Below the pieces are notes generated by a model. The model searched no databases. It saw nothing but the letters and a program-made list of their open reading frames with translations, and was not told the DNA's origin. DNA of 64,000 bases. It comes from Albimonas donghaensis (GTDB lineage Bacteria > Pseudomonadota > Alphaproteobacteria > Rhodobacterales > Rhodobacteraceae). The stretch lies in NCBI RefSeq assembly GCF_900106695.1, contig NZ_FNMZ01000004.1:372001-436000 (forward strand), written 5' to 3'. How positions within the stretch are numbered: the stretch's first letter is position 1; every line of letters begins with the position of its first letter. The position numbers and the translations under genes were made by a program. Positions 40,775 to 50,449 of the stretch are shown piece after piece.

Positions 40775-43016
40775 CGCGATCCCCACTCCCGAACATGCGC
40801 GCTTCGGCTCCAATTCCGGCGAGGCGCTCAGCCGCCGCGACGGGCATGACAAGGTCACCGGCGCCGCGACCTTCGCCGCCGACAACACCCCCGCCGGCAC
40901 GCTCCACGCGGTCTATGCCGCCGCCGGCATCGCGCGCGGCCGGGTCTTGACGCTCGATGTCGAGGCCGCCCGCGCCCATCCCGGAGTGGTCGAGGTGATG
41001 ACCCCCGCCGATCCGCCGAAGCTCGCCATGGACCCCGAGAACAAGTTCCACGGCTTCGCCTTCCGCTTCGACTGCCTGCAGAACGACCGGGTCCGCTTCG
41101 CCGGTCAGCCCATCGCGCTGGTGGTGGGAGAGACGCTGGAGGCCGCGACCGAGGGCGCCCGCCTGCTGGCCCCGACATACGAGGCCGAGACCCCCGGCAT
41201 GGGCTTCGACGCGGAAGCCCCCTACGCCCCCGAGGCGGTCGGCATCGGCGCCGCCCCCGCCGCCTCCAAGGGCGACATGGAGGCGGGGATCGCCGCCGCC
41301 GCCCAGGTGATCGAGACCCGTTACGAGACCCCCGCCCAGTATCACAACGCCATGGAGCCGCATGCGGTGGTGGCGCAATGGGACGGGGACCGGGTGACGC
41401 TCGACATGCCCAACCAGGCGCCGGTGATGTCGCGGCCGATGTATGCGGCCTTTCTCGGCATCCCGCCGGAGAACATCCTGATCCGCACCCCCTATCTGGG
41501 CGGCGGCTTCGGTTCCAAGGCCATCGTCAACGGCCCGCAGATGCTGGCGGTGCTGGCGGCGCGCAAGCTGGGGCGTCCTGTCAAGCTGGTCCTGAAGCGC
41601 GAGCAGATGTTCGGCCCGGTCGGCCATCGCGGCGCGACCCGCCAGGACCTTCGGCTGGGGCTCGACGCGGAGGGCGGGCTGACCGCGCTGGAGCACAAGG
41701 CGCTGTCGGTGACCTCGCGCTTCGACGAATTCATCGAGCCCGCCGCCAACGCCTCGCTGCACCTTTACCCGGCGCCGGCGATTTCGGTGTCCCACCAGGC
41801 GGTGCGCAACGACGTGGGCACCCCCGCCCCGATGCGGGCGCCGGGCGAGGCGCCGGGGCTCACCGCGCTGGAATGCGCCATCGACGAGGCGGCGGCGGCG
41901 GCGGGGCTGGACCCGCTGGCATTCCGTCTGCGCAACTACGCCGAAACCCATCCGATGACCGGGCTGCCCTATTCCTCCAAGGCGCTGCGCGAATGCCTTG
42001 AACTGGGGGCGGAGCGGTTCGGCTGGGCCGGTCGGCCGATGGCGCCGCGCACGATGCGCGACGCGCAGGGGCGGCTGCTGGGCTGGGGGCTGGGCGTGGC
42101 GCAGTTCCCCGCCACATTCTTCGCCGCCGCCGCCCGCGCGACGCTGCGCGCCGACGGCACGGCGCTGGTCGAGACGTCGGGCGTCGACATGGGCCAGGGG
42201 GCGTGGACCGCGCTGGCCCAGATCGCCGCAGACGGGTTGGGCCTGTCCATCGACCGGATCGAGTTCCGGTCCGGCTCGTCCGACCTGCCCGACGCGGGCA
42301 TCGCCGGGGGCTCGGGCCACACCGCCACGGCGGGCTCGGCGCTGCATTCCGCCGGGGTCGACGCCATCGCCCGGCTGGCCGAGATCGCGACCGAAGACCC
42401 CGAGTCGCCGCTGTTCGGGGCCGGCAACTCGGGGACGGTGGCGAAAGACGGCCGCATCCACCGGCGCGACGACGACAGCCGGTCGGAAAGCTACGCCGAC
42501 ATCCTCGCCCGCGCCGGTCACGCGACGCTGGTGGGCGAAGGTTCGGCGAGCCGCCCGGCCTCGGCCGGGGAGCAGCACGCCTTCTTCTCCCACGGCGCGG
42601 TGTTCGCGGAGACGGCGGTGGACCCGGATCTCGGCCAGGTGCGGGTCACGCGCATGGTCGGCGCCTTCGCCGCCGGGCGGGTGATCAACCCCAAGCTGGT
42701 GCGCAGCCAGCTGGAGGGCGGCATGATCTGGGGCGTCGGCTTCGCGCTGCACGAAGAAGCGTCCCACGACCCGGTGACCGGGCGGGTGCGCAACGGCGAT
42801 CTCGCCGGCTACCATGTGCCGGTCCATGCCGACATTCCCGAACTGACGGTGCTGACGGTGGACGAGGTCGACCCCCATGTGAACCTGCTGGGGGTGAAAG
42901 GGGTGGGCGAGCTGTCGATCACCGGCGCCGCCGCCGCGGTGGCCAACGCGGTCGCCCATGCCACCGGCGTGCGCCCGCGCCGCTTCCCGATCCGGATGGA
43001 GACGCTGATCGGCTGA
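40767..43016 (+). CDS. Molybdenum hydroxylase large subunit, molybdopterin-binding (PaoC/XdhA-type)
   Basis: A 749-residue catalytic subunit. The GGGFGSK loop that holds the molybdopterin cytosine dinucleotide is present, as is the cofactor segment VDMGQGAWTALAQIAAD. The catalytic base Glu715 lies in GVKGVGELSITG near the C-terminus. The start at 40767 is preferred, with GGAG eight bases upstream; an ATG at 40752 is possible. It hydroxylates an aldehyde, purine or N-heterocycle; the substrate cannot be told from sequence, but the family branch is closer to PaoC aldehyde oxidase than to xanthine dehydrogenase. No cofactor-insertion chaperone (XdhC-like) gene follows, which is unusual. A terminator stands 44 bases downstream. 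Confidence 0.94.
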   Translation: MSDAIPTPEHARFGSNSGEALSRRDGHDKVTGAATFAADNTPAGTLHAVYAAAGIARGRVLTLDVEAARAHPGVVEVMTPADPPKLAMDPENKFHGFAFRFDCLQNDRVRFAGQPIALVVGETLEAATEGARLLAPTYEAETPGMGFDAEAPYAPEAVGIGAAPAASKGDMEAGIAAAAQVIETRYETPAQYHNAMEPHAVVAQWDGDRVTLDMPNQAPVMSRPMYAAFLGIPPENILIRTPYLGGGFGSKAIVNGPQMLAVLAARKLGRPVKLVLKREQMFGPVGHRGATRQDLRLGLDAEGGLTALEHKALSVTSRFDEFIEPAANASLHLYPAPAISVSHQAVRNDVGTPAPMRAPGEAPGLTALECAIDEAAAAAGLDPLAFRLRNYAETHPMTGLPYSSKALRECLELGAERFGWAGRPMAPRTMRDAQGRLLGWGLGVAQFPATFFAAAARATLRADGTALVETSGVDMGQGAWTALAQIAADGLGLSIDRIEFRSGSSDLPDAGIAGGSGHTATAGSALHSAGVDAIARLAEIATEDPESPLFGAGNSGTVAKDGRIHRRDDDSRSESYADILARAGHATLVGEGSASRPASAGEQHAFFSHGAVFAETAVDPDLGQVRVTRMVGAFAAGRVINPKLVRSQLEGGMIWGVGFALHEEASHDPVTGRVRNGDLAGYHVPVHADIPELTVLTVDEVDPHVNLLGVKGVGELSITGAAAAVANAVAHATGVRPRRFPIRMETLIG

Positions 43017-43057
43017 CCCGGCCGCCGCGTCCCCCGAAACGCCGAACGCCGAACGCG

Positions 43058-43089
43058 AACGGCCGGCCCCGCGGGGCCGGCCGTTTTTT
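43058..43089 (+). terminator. Intrinsic terminator of the molybdenum hydroxylase operon
   Basis: A near-perfect GC stem (CGGCCGGCCCC / GGGGCCGGCCG, 43060-43070 with 43073-43083) is followed by TTTTTT. It is the clearest terminator in the window and also separates the operon from the convergent autotransporter gene. Confidence 0.92.
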
Positions 43090-43108
43090 CGTGCCGCGGG
43101 GGCGCGCC

Positions 43109-46100
43109 TCAGAAGCGGAAGGTGAAGCGCACCGAGCCCGCGTGGCTGTCGAGATCCTCGGCGAAGGCGCCGTCATAGCGCAGGTCGAGATCCATGGTCT
43201 CGGACCGCATCACCGTCACGCCGGCGCTGACCCGGCCCACCACATCGGCGATCGAGACCTCGTTGCGGAACGCGCCCGCGCCGGCCGCGGCGCCGGCGAA
43301 CCCGGCCTGCGCGTCATAGGACGAGAGGGTCGAGAAGCTCGCCCCGACCCGCGCGTAGGCCCGCGCCGACAGGGTCTCGGTCAGCGCCGCGACGCCGCCG
43401 AACTCCATCGCCGGGGTGGCGGTGAAGGCCACCGCGTCGCTGTCCTCCACCGACAGCGACAGGGCGCCGGCGCCGGTCTCCCGGTAGCCGCCCGCCGACA
43501 CCCAGGTCAGGTCGAGATCGACCATCGGGCGCAGGTAGCCGGTCTCGGACCCCAGCGTGTAGGCGCCGCGGACCCGGCCGGCGAGGCTCGCCACGTCGTG
43601 ATCGGCCTTCGCCGCCCCGGCGGCGCCCGCAGGCGTGCGGCGCGTGTCGAAACCGCCCCAGCTGCCGGTCCCCGCCAGGGTCAGGTCCATCGCGCCATAG
43701 CTGCGGGTGGCCGAGATCCCGGCGAACGCCGCCGCGCCCTCGACCGAGCCGAAGCCGCCCGCGCCGTTGAAATCGCTGGTCTCCCAGCCGATGGCGCCGC
43801 CCAGCGTCCAGGTCTCGCTCACCGCCGCCCGCCCGGCGAGGCCGAGCGTGTAGACCGAGCCGCCATAGCCGAAGCCGCCCGCGTCGCCGTCCTGGTCGAT
43901 GCGCCTGGCAGCGCCCAGGAACTGCACGCAGCGCCGCTCATCCGCCACCGCCTTCTCGGAGAAGTCGGAGCAGCCGAGCACCGCGTCGAAGCGGCTGCGC
44001 GCCATCTCGAAGGTCGAGGCCGCGCCGGCCAGCGAGGCCCCCGGCGCCAGCCCGCTCAGCGCCGCGGCATAGCCCGCGGAACCGGCGGAAGCGGCGGCGT
44101 CGAGATCCCCGAACAGCGCCCCGAAAGCCGCGTCGGAGGTCAGGAACACGTCGCCCAGATAGGCCGCCACGCCGCTTTCCCGGGCCGAGAGCGCGAAAGC
44201 CGGGTCGTCGAAGCGGGCCTCGGCCGCGCGGATCGCCAGCCCCTCCGAGGTCACGGTCTGCTCGAAGCCGAAAAGGCCGGATTCGATGCTGTCGAAGCGC
44301 CCGCTCAGATCGCCGTCGACGGACAGAAGCGGGTGGGAGATCCCGCCGACGATGCTGAGAGCGTTGATCCTGAGCGTGCCGCCCAGCGCGGCGTCGTCGC
44401 CCACCGACAGCACATCGCCGCGCCCGCCGGCGAAATCGACGGTGGCGAGCGTGGTCCCGGTCTCCCCCTGCACGAAGTCGCCGAAGATGCGCAGCCGGCC
44501 GATCCCGCTCTGCGTGCCCAGCACCAGCAGACCGTCATTGCGCAGATCGGCGCCGTAGCGGCGGGCGCCGCTGAGGACGCCGCCCTCGCGGTTCTCGATC
44601 CGCACGGCGGCGGTGTTGCGGATGGCGGAGGCTGAGCCGGAGGCGGGCGCAGGGGCCGACAGGGCGATGGCGGAGGCTGCGGCGCTCAGGTTCCGCTGCT
44701 CCACCGCGCCCTGGGTGAACTCGTCCGAGTAGACCCCGCTGACGCCGCCGACGAGAGTTCCGCCGTCCTCGACCACCACCAGAAGGCCGTCGTCGAAGGT
44801 CCGCGAATGGCCGACATAGCGGATCGCGCTCCCCGCCGAGGACACCACGCCGCCGTCGCGCACCGTGACCACGTTGGTCGGGGTGTCGGCGGAATCGCGC
44901 AGCCCGCCGCCGACGATCTTCATGGCGAGGCCGGCGACGCCGGGATCGCCCAGCATGGCGACCGACCCGGCGACGTCGACCGTGATCGGGGCGCTGTCCT
45001 CGGGCCCGACGCTCTGCGCGAAGATGCCCGTGGCGGTGACGCCGCCGACGGTGACCGAGCCGCCCTCGGCGATGGTGATGTCGACCGGACCGCCGGCGCC
45101 CGAGCTTTGCGACACGAGGCCCGTGGTTCCGGCGAAGGAGGCGTTGGCGCCACGCTCTCCTCCCAGGCCGCCGCCGCCGCCGATGGACTGGGCGAAGACG
45201 CCGATGGCGTTCTGCCCGCCGGTGACGGTGATCGCCGCGTTGTTGGTGATCGACACCGCGCCGCCGGCGCCGCGCGACACGGTGCTTACGTCCGGCAGAA
45301 CGTCGAGCTGGTCGAACTCGATCGCGCCGGCGACGCCGCCGCCGCCGCCGATGGACTGGGCGATGACGCCGTAGGAGGAGACGCCGGTTGCGGTCAGGGT
45401 TCCGCCGGTGAGCGAAAGCGACACGTCGCCGCCGTCGCCCGTGCCGTTGCCGAGGATGATCGTGGTGTTGGTCTTGTTGATGCTGGGCGCCAGCCCGCCG
45501 CCGCCGCCGATGGACTGGGCGACGATGCCATGCGCGGCGGCGCCGGTGGTGGCGATGGCGACATCGCCCCCGAAGGTCACCGCGCCGGCCGTGGCCGCAT
45601 CGTCCCCCGACAGGGCGCCGTTGCCGGTGGCGATGTCGGTCTTGATGTAGCCGCCTTCGCCCTTGCCGTCCTCGGAATAGCCGCTCAGCTCCGCCACGTT
45701 GGCATTGCCGGCCAGGGCCACGCCGCCGCCGCCGGCGATCGACTGCAGGACCAGGGCGCTCGCGTTCATGCCGGCGGTGGAGATGGTCGCGGGGCCGGTG
45801 ACGGCAACCGCGCCGCTGTCCTGGTTGTCGACCCCGTCGGCCCCGCGCACGCCGAGCTGGATCGAGCCGTCGTCTCCCGTCCCCGGCGCCGCCACGATGC
45901 GGTCCGAGCCCGAACCCCCCTGCCCGCCGCCGCCGCCGACCGACTGCACCAGCGCGCCCATCGCGCCGTAGCCGGCGGTCGTGATCGCGCCGCCGTCCTC
46001 GAAGGTCAGGCTGGCCGCGCCGCCATTCCCGCCCGCGCCGCCGGAGCCGCCGAGGTTGAGCTGCAGGCTGCTCACCGTCTCGCTGCCCATGGAGGCCGCC

Positions 46101-49100
46101 GAGCCGCCGACCCCGCCGCCGCCGCCGATGGACTGCACCACCACGCCGTCGGCATGGTCGCCGGAGGTGGTGATCAGCCCCGACTGGGTGAACGAGGCCG
46201 CGCCGCCGTCGCCCCCCGAGCCGCCATCGCCGCCGATGTCGACCGTGAACCCCATGATCAGCGAAGCGCTGAGCTTGTTGCGCACGTCGACCAGGGTCTC
46301 GGAGGCCTGCTGCAGTCGGTCGACATCGCTGCTGACCGCGCCGCCGAGCCCGCCGCCGCCGCCGATGGACTGCACCAGCACCCCGTCGGCGCCGCCGCCG
46401 AAGGTGGTGATCTCGCCGTCATTGCGCCCGCTGCTCGATGCGCCGGCGCCGGCGGAGCCGCCGGTCTGCCCCAGCCGCAGCTTGAACGTATAGCTGGGCA
46501 CCGCGTCCGCGAAGCCGCTGGCGGGGATGTTGAAGCCCAGCGAGCCGCCCTGCGAAGCGCCGCCGCCGCCGCCGATGGATTGCAGCATCATGCCCCGCGA
46601 TTCCGACCCCTGGGTGGTGATCGTGCTGGTCTCGTCGAGGCTGGCCGAGGCCGAGCCGCCGCCGCGCCCGCCCGTGCCGCCCGTCGCCCCCACCGTCAGG
46701 GTGACCGAGACGCCGAAGCCGCTCTTGAACGGATAGGTTCCCGCCGAGCCGGGGCCGGCGACCCCGCCGCCGCCGCCGACCGACTGCGCGACCACGGCGT
46801 TGGCGTAGTCGCCCACGGTTTCGATGGCGCTGTGGTCGGTGATGGTCGCGGTCGCGGTCCCGCCATCGCCGCCGTTGCCGCCGGCGCCGCCGAGCGCGAA
46901 CCCGACCTTGCCCGACACGCTGCCCGCCGCGCCGCGCAGACCGTTCATCGAGGACGAACTGCCGCCCAGCCCGCCGCCGCCGCCGATGGACTGGCTGAGC
47001 ACCGCCATCGAGCCGTCGCCGCGGGTGGTGGCGTCGACATCGGCCAGCAACACGCTGGCGGTCCCGCCCGCGCCGCCCGACCCGCCGACGCCGCCGGCGC
47101 CCGCCGCGATGCTGAAGCCGAAGCCGATGCCGGCGTCGGGGATGCTCACCGCCTGGTTGAAGCTGCGCACCACGTCGCCGCCGCCGATGCCGCCGCCGCC
47201 GCCGATGGACTGCGCGACCACGCCATGCGAGTCGGTCAGGTCGTCGGCTCCGGTGGTGATGGTGGTGTTCTTGGCCAGCGTCACGCTGGCGGCGCCTCCC
47301 GCGCCCCCGGCGCCGCCGTCGCCGCCGACCGCGACGCCCAGCGAGAAGCCGACCCCGACCTCGTTGGCGGTCGCCATGCCCCCGGTCCCGCCGCCGCCGC
47401 CGATGGACTGGGCCAGCGCGCCGATGGAATGGGCCCCGGTGGTGGTGATGGAGGTCTCGCCCCCTGCGTCGTCGTTATGGATGGAGATGGTCGCGTTCCG
47501 GCCGTAGCCGCCGCCCTGCGCGCCGTCGGCGTCGTCGGTGGTGTCGCTGTCCGCCCCGCCCGCGATCTGCACCGAAAGCACGCCGATATCGGTGCCTGAG
47601 ACGTCGCCGCCGACCCCGCCGCCGCCCCCGATGGACTGCACGAACAGGCCATGCGCGTTGTCGCCCGCGGTGGCGACCGAATAGGTCCCGTTGGCCGCGC
47701 CCTGGTTGGGCAGGTTCACCTGCGCCGTGCCGCCGTCGCCGCCGGAGCCGCCGTCGCCGCCGACCCCCACCGCGGGGATGATGACGCTGAAGTCGAAGAC
47801 GTCGCCGCCATTGCCGCCGCCGCCGCCGATGGATTGCAGCAGCATCCCGTAGCTGTAGTCGCCCAGCGTGGTCACGTTCAGCGACGGGTTGGCCGCGCCG
47901 TCGCCGTCCGGCCCGAAGGTCACCGTGCCGCCGTCGCCGCCCGACCCGGCCTGGCCGCCGACCGCGACCACGCCGTTGGCGTTGCCGCCATTGCCGCCGC
48001 CCCCGCCGATGGACTGGGCCTGGACGCCCGGGGCGGCGCCGCCCTCGGTCGCCGCGGTCAGGTTCGCGCCCAGCTTCACCGCGCCGCCCTTGCCGCCTTG
48101 CCCGCCGCCGCCGCCCAGCACGAACAGACCCGAGGAGTCGCTCTGCGTGGAGACGTCGCCGCCCCCTCCCGCGATGGACTGGTAGAGCCCGCCCAGCGCG
48201 TAGTCGCCAAAGGTCTGCGTGACGACCGCGCCCTTCACGTCCACGGTCCCGCCGGAACCGCCGGCGCCGCCCGCGAGATCGGCGGTGTTGATGAAGGCGA
48301 AGCCGCCGTCCGCGGCCCCCGCCACGCCGCCGGCGCTGTAGAGATGGACCGCGTGAGAATGGGCGCCATGGGTGGCGATCCGCGACGCCGCGTCCGCGGT
48401 CAGCGCGATGATCCCCCCGGTCGCACCCGTGCCGGAAGTGTCGGAGCCGACATTGATCACCGTGAACTGGTCGTCGGCATAGACCCCGCCATTGCCGCCG
48501 ATCGACAGGCCGACGAGGCCCCGGGCGTCGTCGCCATGGGTCTCGATGGCGCTGCGGGTCAGCGTCAGCTCCAGCTTGCCGACGCCGCCGCCGTCCGCGC
48601 CGCTGGTCTCGTTGCGCCCGTCGCCGCCCTTGCCGCCCAGCAGCTCGCCGATGACCCCGGTCACATAGGCGCCCTGGGTGGTGACGCTGGCGTCGGTCAG
48701 CCGGATATAGGAGGTGCCGGTGGTCCCGTCATTGGAGGTGGCGCCGCTCGCCGCCCCGCCGGCGCCGGCGTCGGAAGTCGACATCGCATCCGCGCCGCCC
48801 GGGCCCGCGCCGCCCTCTCCGCCCACGCTCAACAGGTAGATCCCCGCCGAACGGTCGGAGCTGACCCGCGCCGGCGGATTGGGATGGTCGCCGGTGGGGG
48901 TCGCTGGGGTGTCATAGGGATAGGTGGGCGCCGACAAGTCGTTGTAGGTCACCGAGATCGCGCCGGTATGGGTCAGCTGGATGATCCCGCCGACCCCGCC
49001 CTTGCCGCCAGGGTCGGAGCCGTCGTCGGAATACCAGTAGGCGTCGCCGCCGAGGCTGGCGGCGTAGAGGCCCCGCACCCCCTCGGTCACCGTGCGCTGG

Positions 49101-50053
49101 GTCCCGGCCGAGCCGTCGATGGTCACGTCGCCGGAATTCTCGATATGCACGGTCGAGCCGATGCCGCCGTTGGAGGCGTTGTCGCCGCCCGGGCCCGCGA
49201 TGGCCTCGCCGGCCACGCCCCAGGCCGCATGGCCCATCTTGCCCGCGATCCTCACATCGCCCGAATTGACGATGCGCACGGTGTTGGTCGACCCGCCCTT
49301 GCCGCCGACCTGGTCGTCGGTGCCGCCGCTGTCCTGGCGGCCGCCGGTCCCGCCCATGCTCAGCCCGTAGATGCCCAGCGCCCCGGCGGTGAAGTTGGTC
49401 GACAGCGTGATCGACCCGGAATTGCCTATGGTCGCGAGATCGGCGCCGCCGCCCTGCCCGCCATTGCCGCCGGACACGTCGCTGCCCTCGGACGCATCGC
49501 CGCCGTCGCCGGCATTGGACACGGCGATCAGCCCGCCGATGGTGGTCCCGTCGTCCCAGAACCCGTAGAATTGCCGGGGCTGGTAGATGTAGGTCGCGTT
49601 GGGCGCGGCGGTGACGCTGATCGGCGAGGCGTTCTGGATCTCGGCCGTGCCGCCGTCGCCGCCGCGCGTGGCGTTGCCGTTGCGGTTGGACGACCCGGTC
49701 CCGCCCTGGGACTGCACGAAGATCGGCGCGAAAGCCTGGCTGTAGTTGGTCAGGGCGCTGCCGGTGATGCTGATCGTCGTCGTGCTGGAACTGGTGACCT
49801 TGTAGTCGGAGCCGTCGACGCCGGCGTCGCTGTCCTCCGCCTCATCGGGCAGGCCGCGGGGGAAATACGCGGTGCCGCCGGGAGCGTTTTCGCAACCGGG
49901 CGCGAACAGGTTCGAATAGGTGCAATCGGCCGCCGCGCTCCCGGTCATACCGACGACCGTCAGCGCCGTGGTGGCCAGCAGCCTCAGCATGCAGGAGCGG
50001 GGACCCTCGGAGAAACGCGGCATGGGCGGGCGATGCGGGGAGAGCGATTTCAT
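43109..50053 (-). CDS. Giant glycine-rich autotransporter adhesin-like protein with tandem repeats
   Basis: A protein of about 2314 residues. The N-terminus has a signal peptide (LRLLATTALTVVGMTGSAAA). A very long Gly/Ala/Ser/Thr-rich passenger follows, with few charges and almost no cysteine. At its heart are 16 units, each ending in QSIGGGGG or a close variant, about 66 residues apart on average; a degenerate one reads AQSVGPEDS. Near the end, LRIFGDFVQGETGTTLATVDF resembles an autochaperone region. The final 270 or so residues are an autotransporter beta-barrel ending in SVRFTFRF, with the terminal Phe used for outer-membrane insertion. The start is uncertain: the ATG at 50053 is favoured; another is at 50128. 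A beta-helical, surface-exposed adhesin or biofilm protein is likely. Confidence 0.9.
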   Translation of the reverse strand: MKSLSPHRPPMPRFSEGPRSCMLRLLATTALTVVGMTGSAAADCTYSNLFAPGCENAPGGTAYFPRGLPDEAEDSDAGVDGSDYKVTSSSTTTISITGSALTNYSQAFAPIFVQSQGGTGSSNRNGNATRGGDGGTAEIQNASPISVTAAPNATYIYQPRQFYGFWDDGTTIGGLIAVSNAGDGGDASEGSDVSGGNGGQGGGADLATIGNSGSITLSTNFTAGALGIYGLSMGGTGGRQDSGGTDDQVGGKGGSTNTVRIVNSGDVRIAGKMGHAAWGVAGEAIAGPGGDNASNGGIGSTVHIENSGDVTIDGSAGTQRTVTEGVRGLYAASLGGDAYWYSDDGSDPGGKGGVGGIIQLTHTGAISVTYNDLSAPTYPYDTPATPTGDHPNPPARVSSDRSAGIYLLSVGGEGGAGPGGADAMSTSDAGAGGAASGATSNDGTTGTSYIRLTDASVTTQGAYVTGVIGELLGGKGGDGRNETSGADGGGVGKLELTLTRSAIETHGDDARGLVGLSIGGNGGVYADDQFTVINVGSDTSGTGATGGIIALTADAASRIATHGAHSHAVHLYSAGGVAGAADGGFAFINTADLAGGAGGSGGTVDVKGAVVTQTFGDYALGGLYQSIAGGGGDVSTQSDSSGLFVLGGGGGQGGKGGAVKLGANLTAATEGGAAPGVQAQSIGGGGGNGGNANGVVAVGGQAGSGGDGGTVTFGPDGDGAANPSLNVTTLGDYSYGMLLQSIGGGGGNGGDVFDFSVIIPAVGVGGDGGSGGDGGTAQVNLPNQGAANGTYSVATAGDNAHGLFVQSIGGGGGVGGDVSGTDIGVLSVQIAGGADSDTTDDADGAQGGGYGRNATISIHNDDAGGETSITTTGAHSIGALAQSIGGGGGTGGMATANEVGVGFSLGVAVGGDGGAGGAGGAASVTLAKNTTITTGADDLTDSHGVVAQSIGGGGGIGGGDVVRSFNQAVSIPDAGIGFGFSIAAGAGGVGGSGGAGGTASVLLADVDATTRGDGSMAVLSQSIGGGGGLGGSSSSMNGLRGAAGSVSGKVGFALGGAGGNGGDGGTATATITDHSAIETVGDYANAVVAQSVGGGGGVAGPGSAGTYPFKSGFGVSVTLTVGATGGTGGRGGGSASASLDETSTITTQGSESRGMMLQSIGGGGGASQGGSLGFNIPASGFADAVPSYTFKLRLGQTGGSAGAGASSSGRNDGEITTFGGGADGVLVQSIGGGGGLGGAVSSDVDRLQQASETLVDVRNKLSASLIMGFTVDIGGDGGSGGDGGAASFTQSGLITTSGDHADGVVVQSIGGGGGVGGSAASMGSETVSSLQLNLGGSGGAGGNGGAASLTFEDGGAITTAGYGAMGALVQSVGGGGGQGGSGSDRIVAAPGTGDDGSIQLGVRGADGVDNQDSGAVAVTGPATISTAGMNASALVLQSIAGGGGVALAGNANVAELSGYSEDGKGEGGYIKTDIATGNGALSGDDAATAGAVTFGGDVAIATTGAAAHGIVAQSIGGGGGLAPSINKTNTTIILGNGTGDGGDVSLSLTGGTLTATGVSSYGVIAQSIGGGGGVAGAIEFDQLDVLPDVSTVSRGAGGAVSITNNAAITVTGGQNAIGVFAQSIGGGGGLGGERGANASFAGTTGLVSQSSGAGGPVDITIAEGGSVTVGGVTATGIFAQSVGPEDSAPITVDVAGSVAMLGDPGVAGLAMKIVGGGLRDSADTPTNVVTVRDGGVVSSAGSAIRYVGHSRTFDDGLLVVVEDGGTLVGGVSGVYSDEFTQGAVEQRNLSAAASAIALSAPAPASGSASAIRNTAAVRIENREGGVLSGARRYGADLRNDGLLVLGTQSGIGRLRIFGDFVQGETGTTLATVDFAGGRGDVLSVGDDAALGGTLRINALSIVGGISHPLLSVDGDLSGRFDSIESGLFGFEQTVTSEGLAIRAAEARFDDPAFALSARESGVAAYLGDVFLTSDAAFGALFGDLDAAASAGSAGYAAALSGLAPGASLAGAASTFEMARSRFDAVLGCSDFSEKAVADERRCVQFLGAARRIDQDGDAGGFGYGGSVYTLGLAGRAAVSETWTLGGAIGWETSDFNGAGGFGSVEGAAAFAGISATRSYGAMDLTLAGTGSWGGFDTRRTPAGAAGAAKADHDVASLAGRVRGAYTLGSETGYLRPMVDLDLTWVSAGGYRETGAGALSLSVEDSDAVAFTATPAMEFGGVAALTETLSARAYARVGASFSTLSSYDAQAGFAGAAAGAGAFRNEVSIADVVGRVSAGVTVMRSETMDLDLRYDGAFAEDLDSHAGSVRFTFRF
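45165..48185 (-). repeat. Sixteen-unit tandem repeat in the autotransporter passenger
   Basis: On the plus strand the anchor GCCGCCGCCGATGGACTG (or a close variant) recurs 16 times, at about 45168, 45335, 45496, 45721, 45925, 46111, 46350, 46559, 46764, 46971, 47190, 47385, 47616, 47813, 47993 and 48160. Spacing is 160 to 240 bases, averaging about 200. The intervening codons differ strongly while the anchor stays nearly identical. Confidence 0.9.
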
Positions 50054-50449
50054 CACGGTGATCGGACCTTCTTTCACGCGGGATATTTGCGCGCCCCGGT
50101 TCAGGATGCGGCGCTGACGCTGCTGCAATATGCGAACAATGACGACAGTTGGAACCGTGAAGGTCCATGCGGACGCGCGGACTCACCCCACCCTGCGGAA
50201 GTCGATCCCACACAGAGGCGAACCCGGTCGAATGCTCGGTGAACCCGGCGGAAGCGCCGGGCGCGCGCGCAAGGGTGCTTCACACCGCCTCATGCCTGCG
50301 GGCCGCGCGGACGCGACACGGCGCAACGCAACGCTTCGGGCGGGCGCCGGGCACGGGAACGGGCGCCCCTGCGACGACCGGGGCGACGTCGGGGGGAACG
50401 GCGGCGGGCCTCGGCCGGGAAATGCGGGTCCGGCCCGGTCCGGCGGGGC
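50054..50449. promoter_or_regulatory. Gap upstream of the autotransporter gene
   Basis: These 396 bases separate the autotransporter start from the GNAT stop on the same strand. The part nearest the autotransporter (50100-50160) is AT-richer and includes GCATATTG on the minus strand, so the promoter is probably there. A hairpin CCCGGCG-GAAG-CGCCGGG lies at 50244-50261. I see no convincing gene. Confidence 0.4.

Noticed and set aside
45165-48185. A CRISPR-like array, because a near-identical 20-base element recurs at intervals
   Set aside because: The spacing is 160-240 bases, the anchors lie in one frame of a single long coding region, and no cas genes are nearby.
49900-50128. Autotransporter start at 50128
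   Set aside because: The extra 25 residues are Arg/Gln-rich without a ribosome-binding site that I can see. The ATG at 50053 is closer to the signal peptide. This remains uncertain.
44807-50242. Two very long plus-strand open frames (about 930 and 863 codons) opposite the autotransporter
   Set aside because: They are rich in Ala, Arg, Asp, His and Gly, with strings such as AAAADGLGDDAV that are just the complement of the Gly-rich repeat codons. There is no signal peptide or domain, and the minus-strand frame ends in a genuine beta-barrel.
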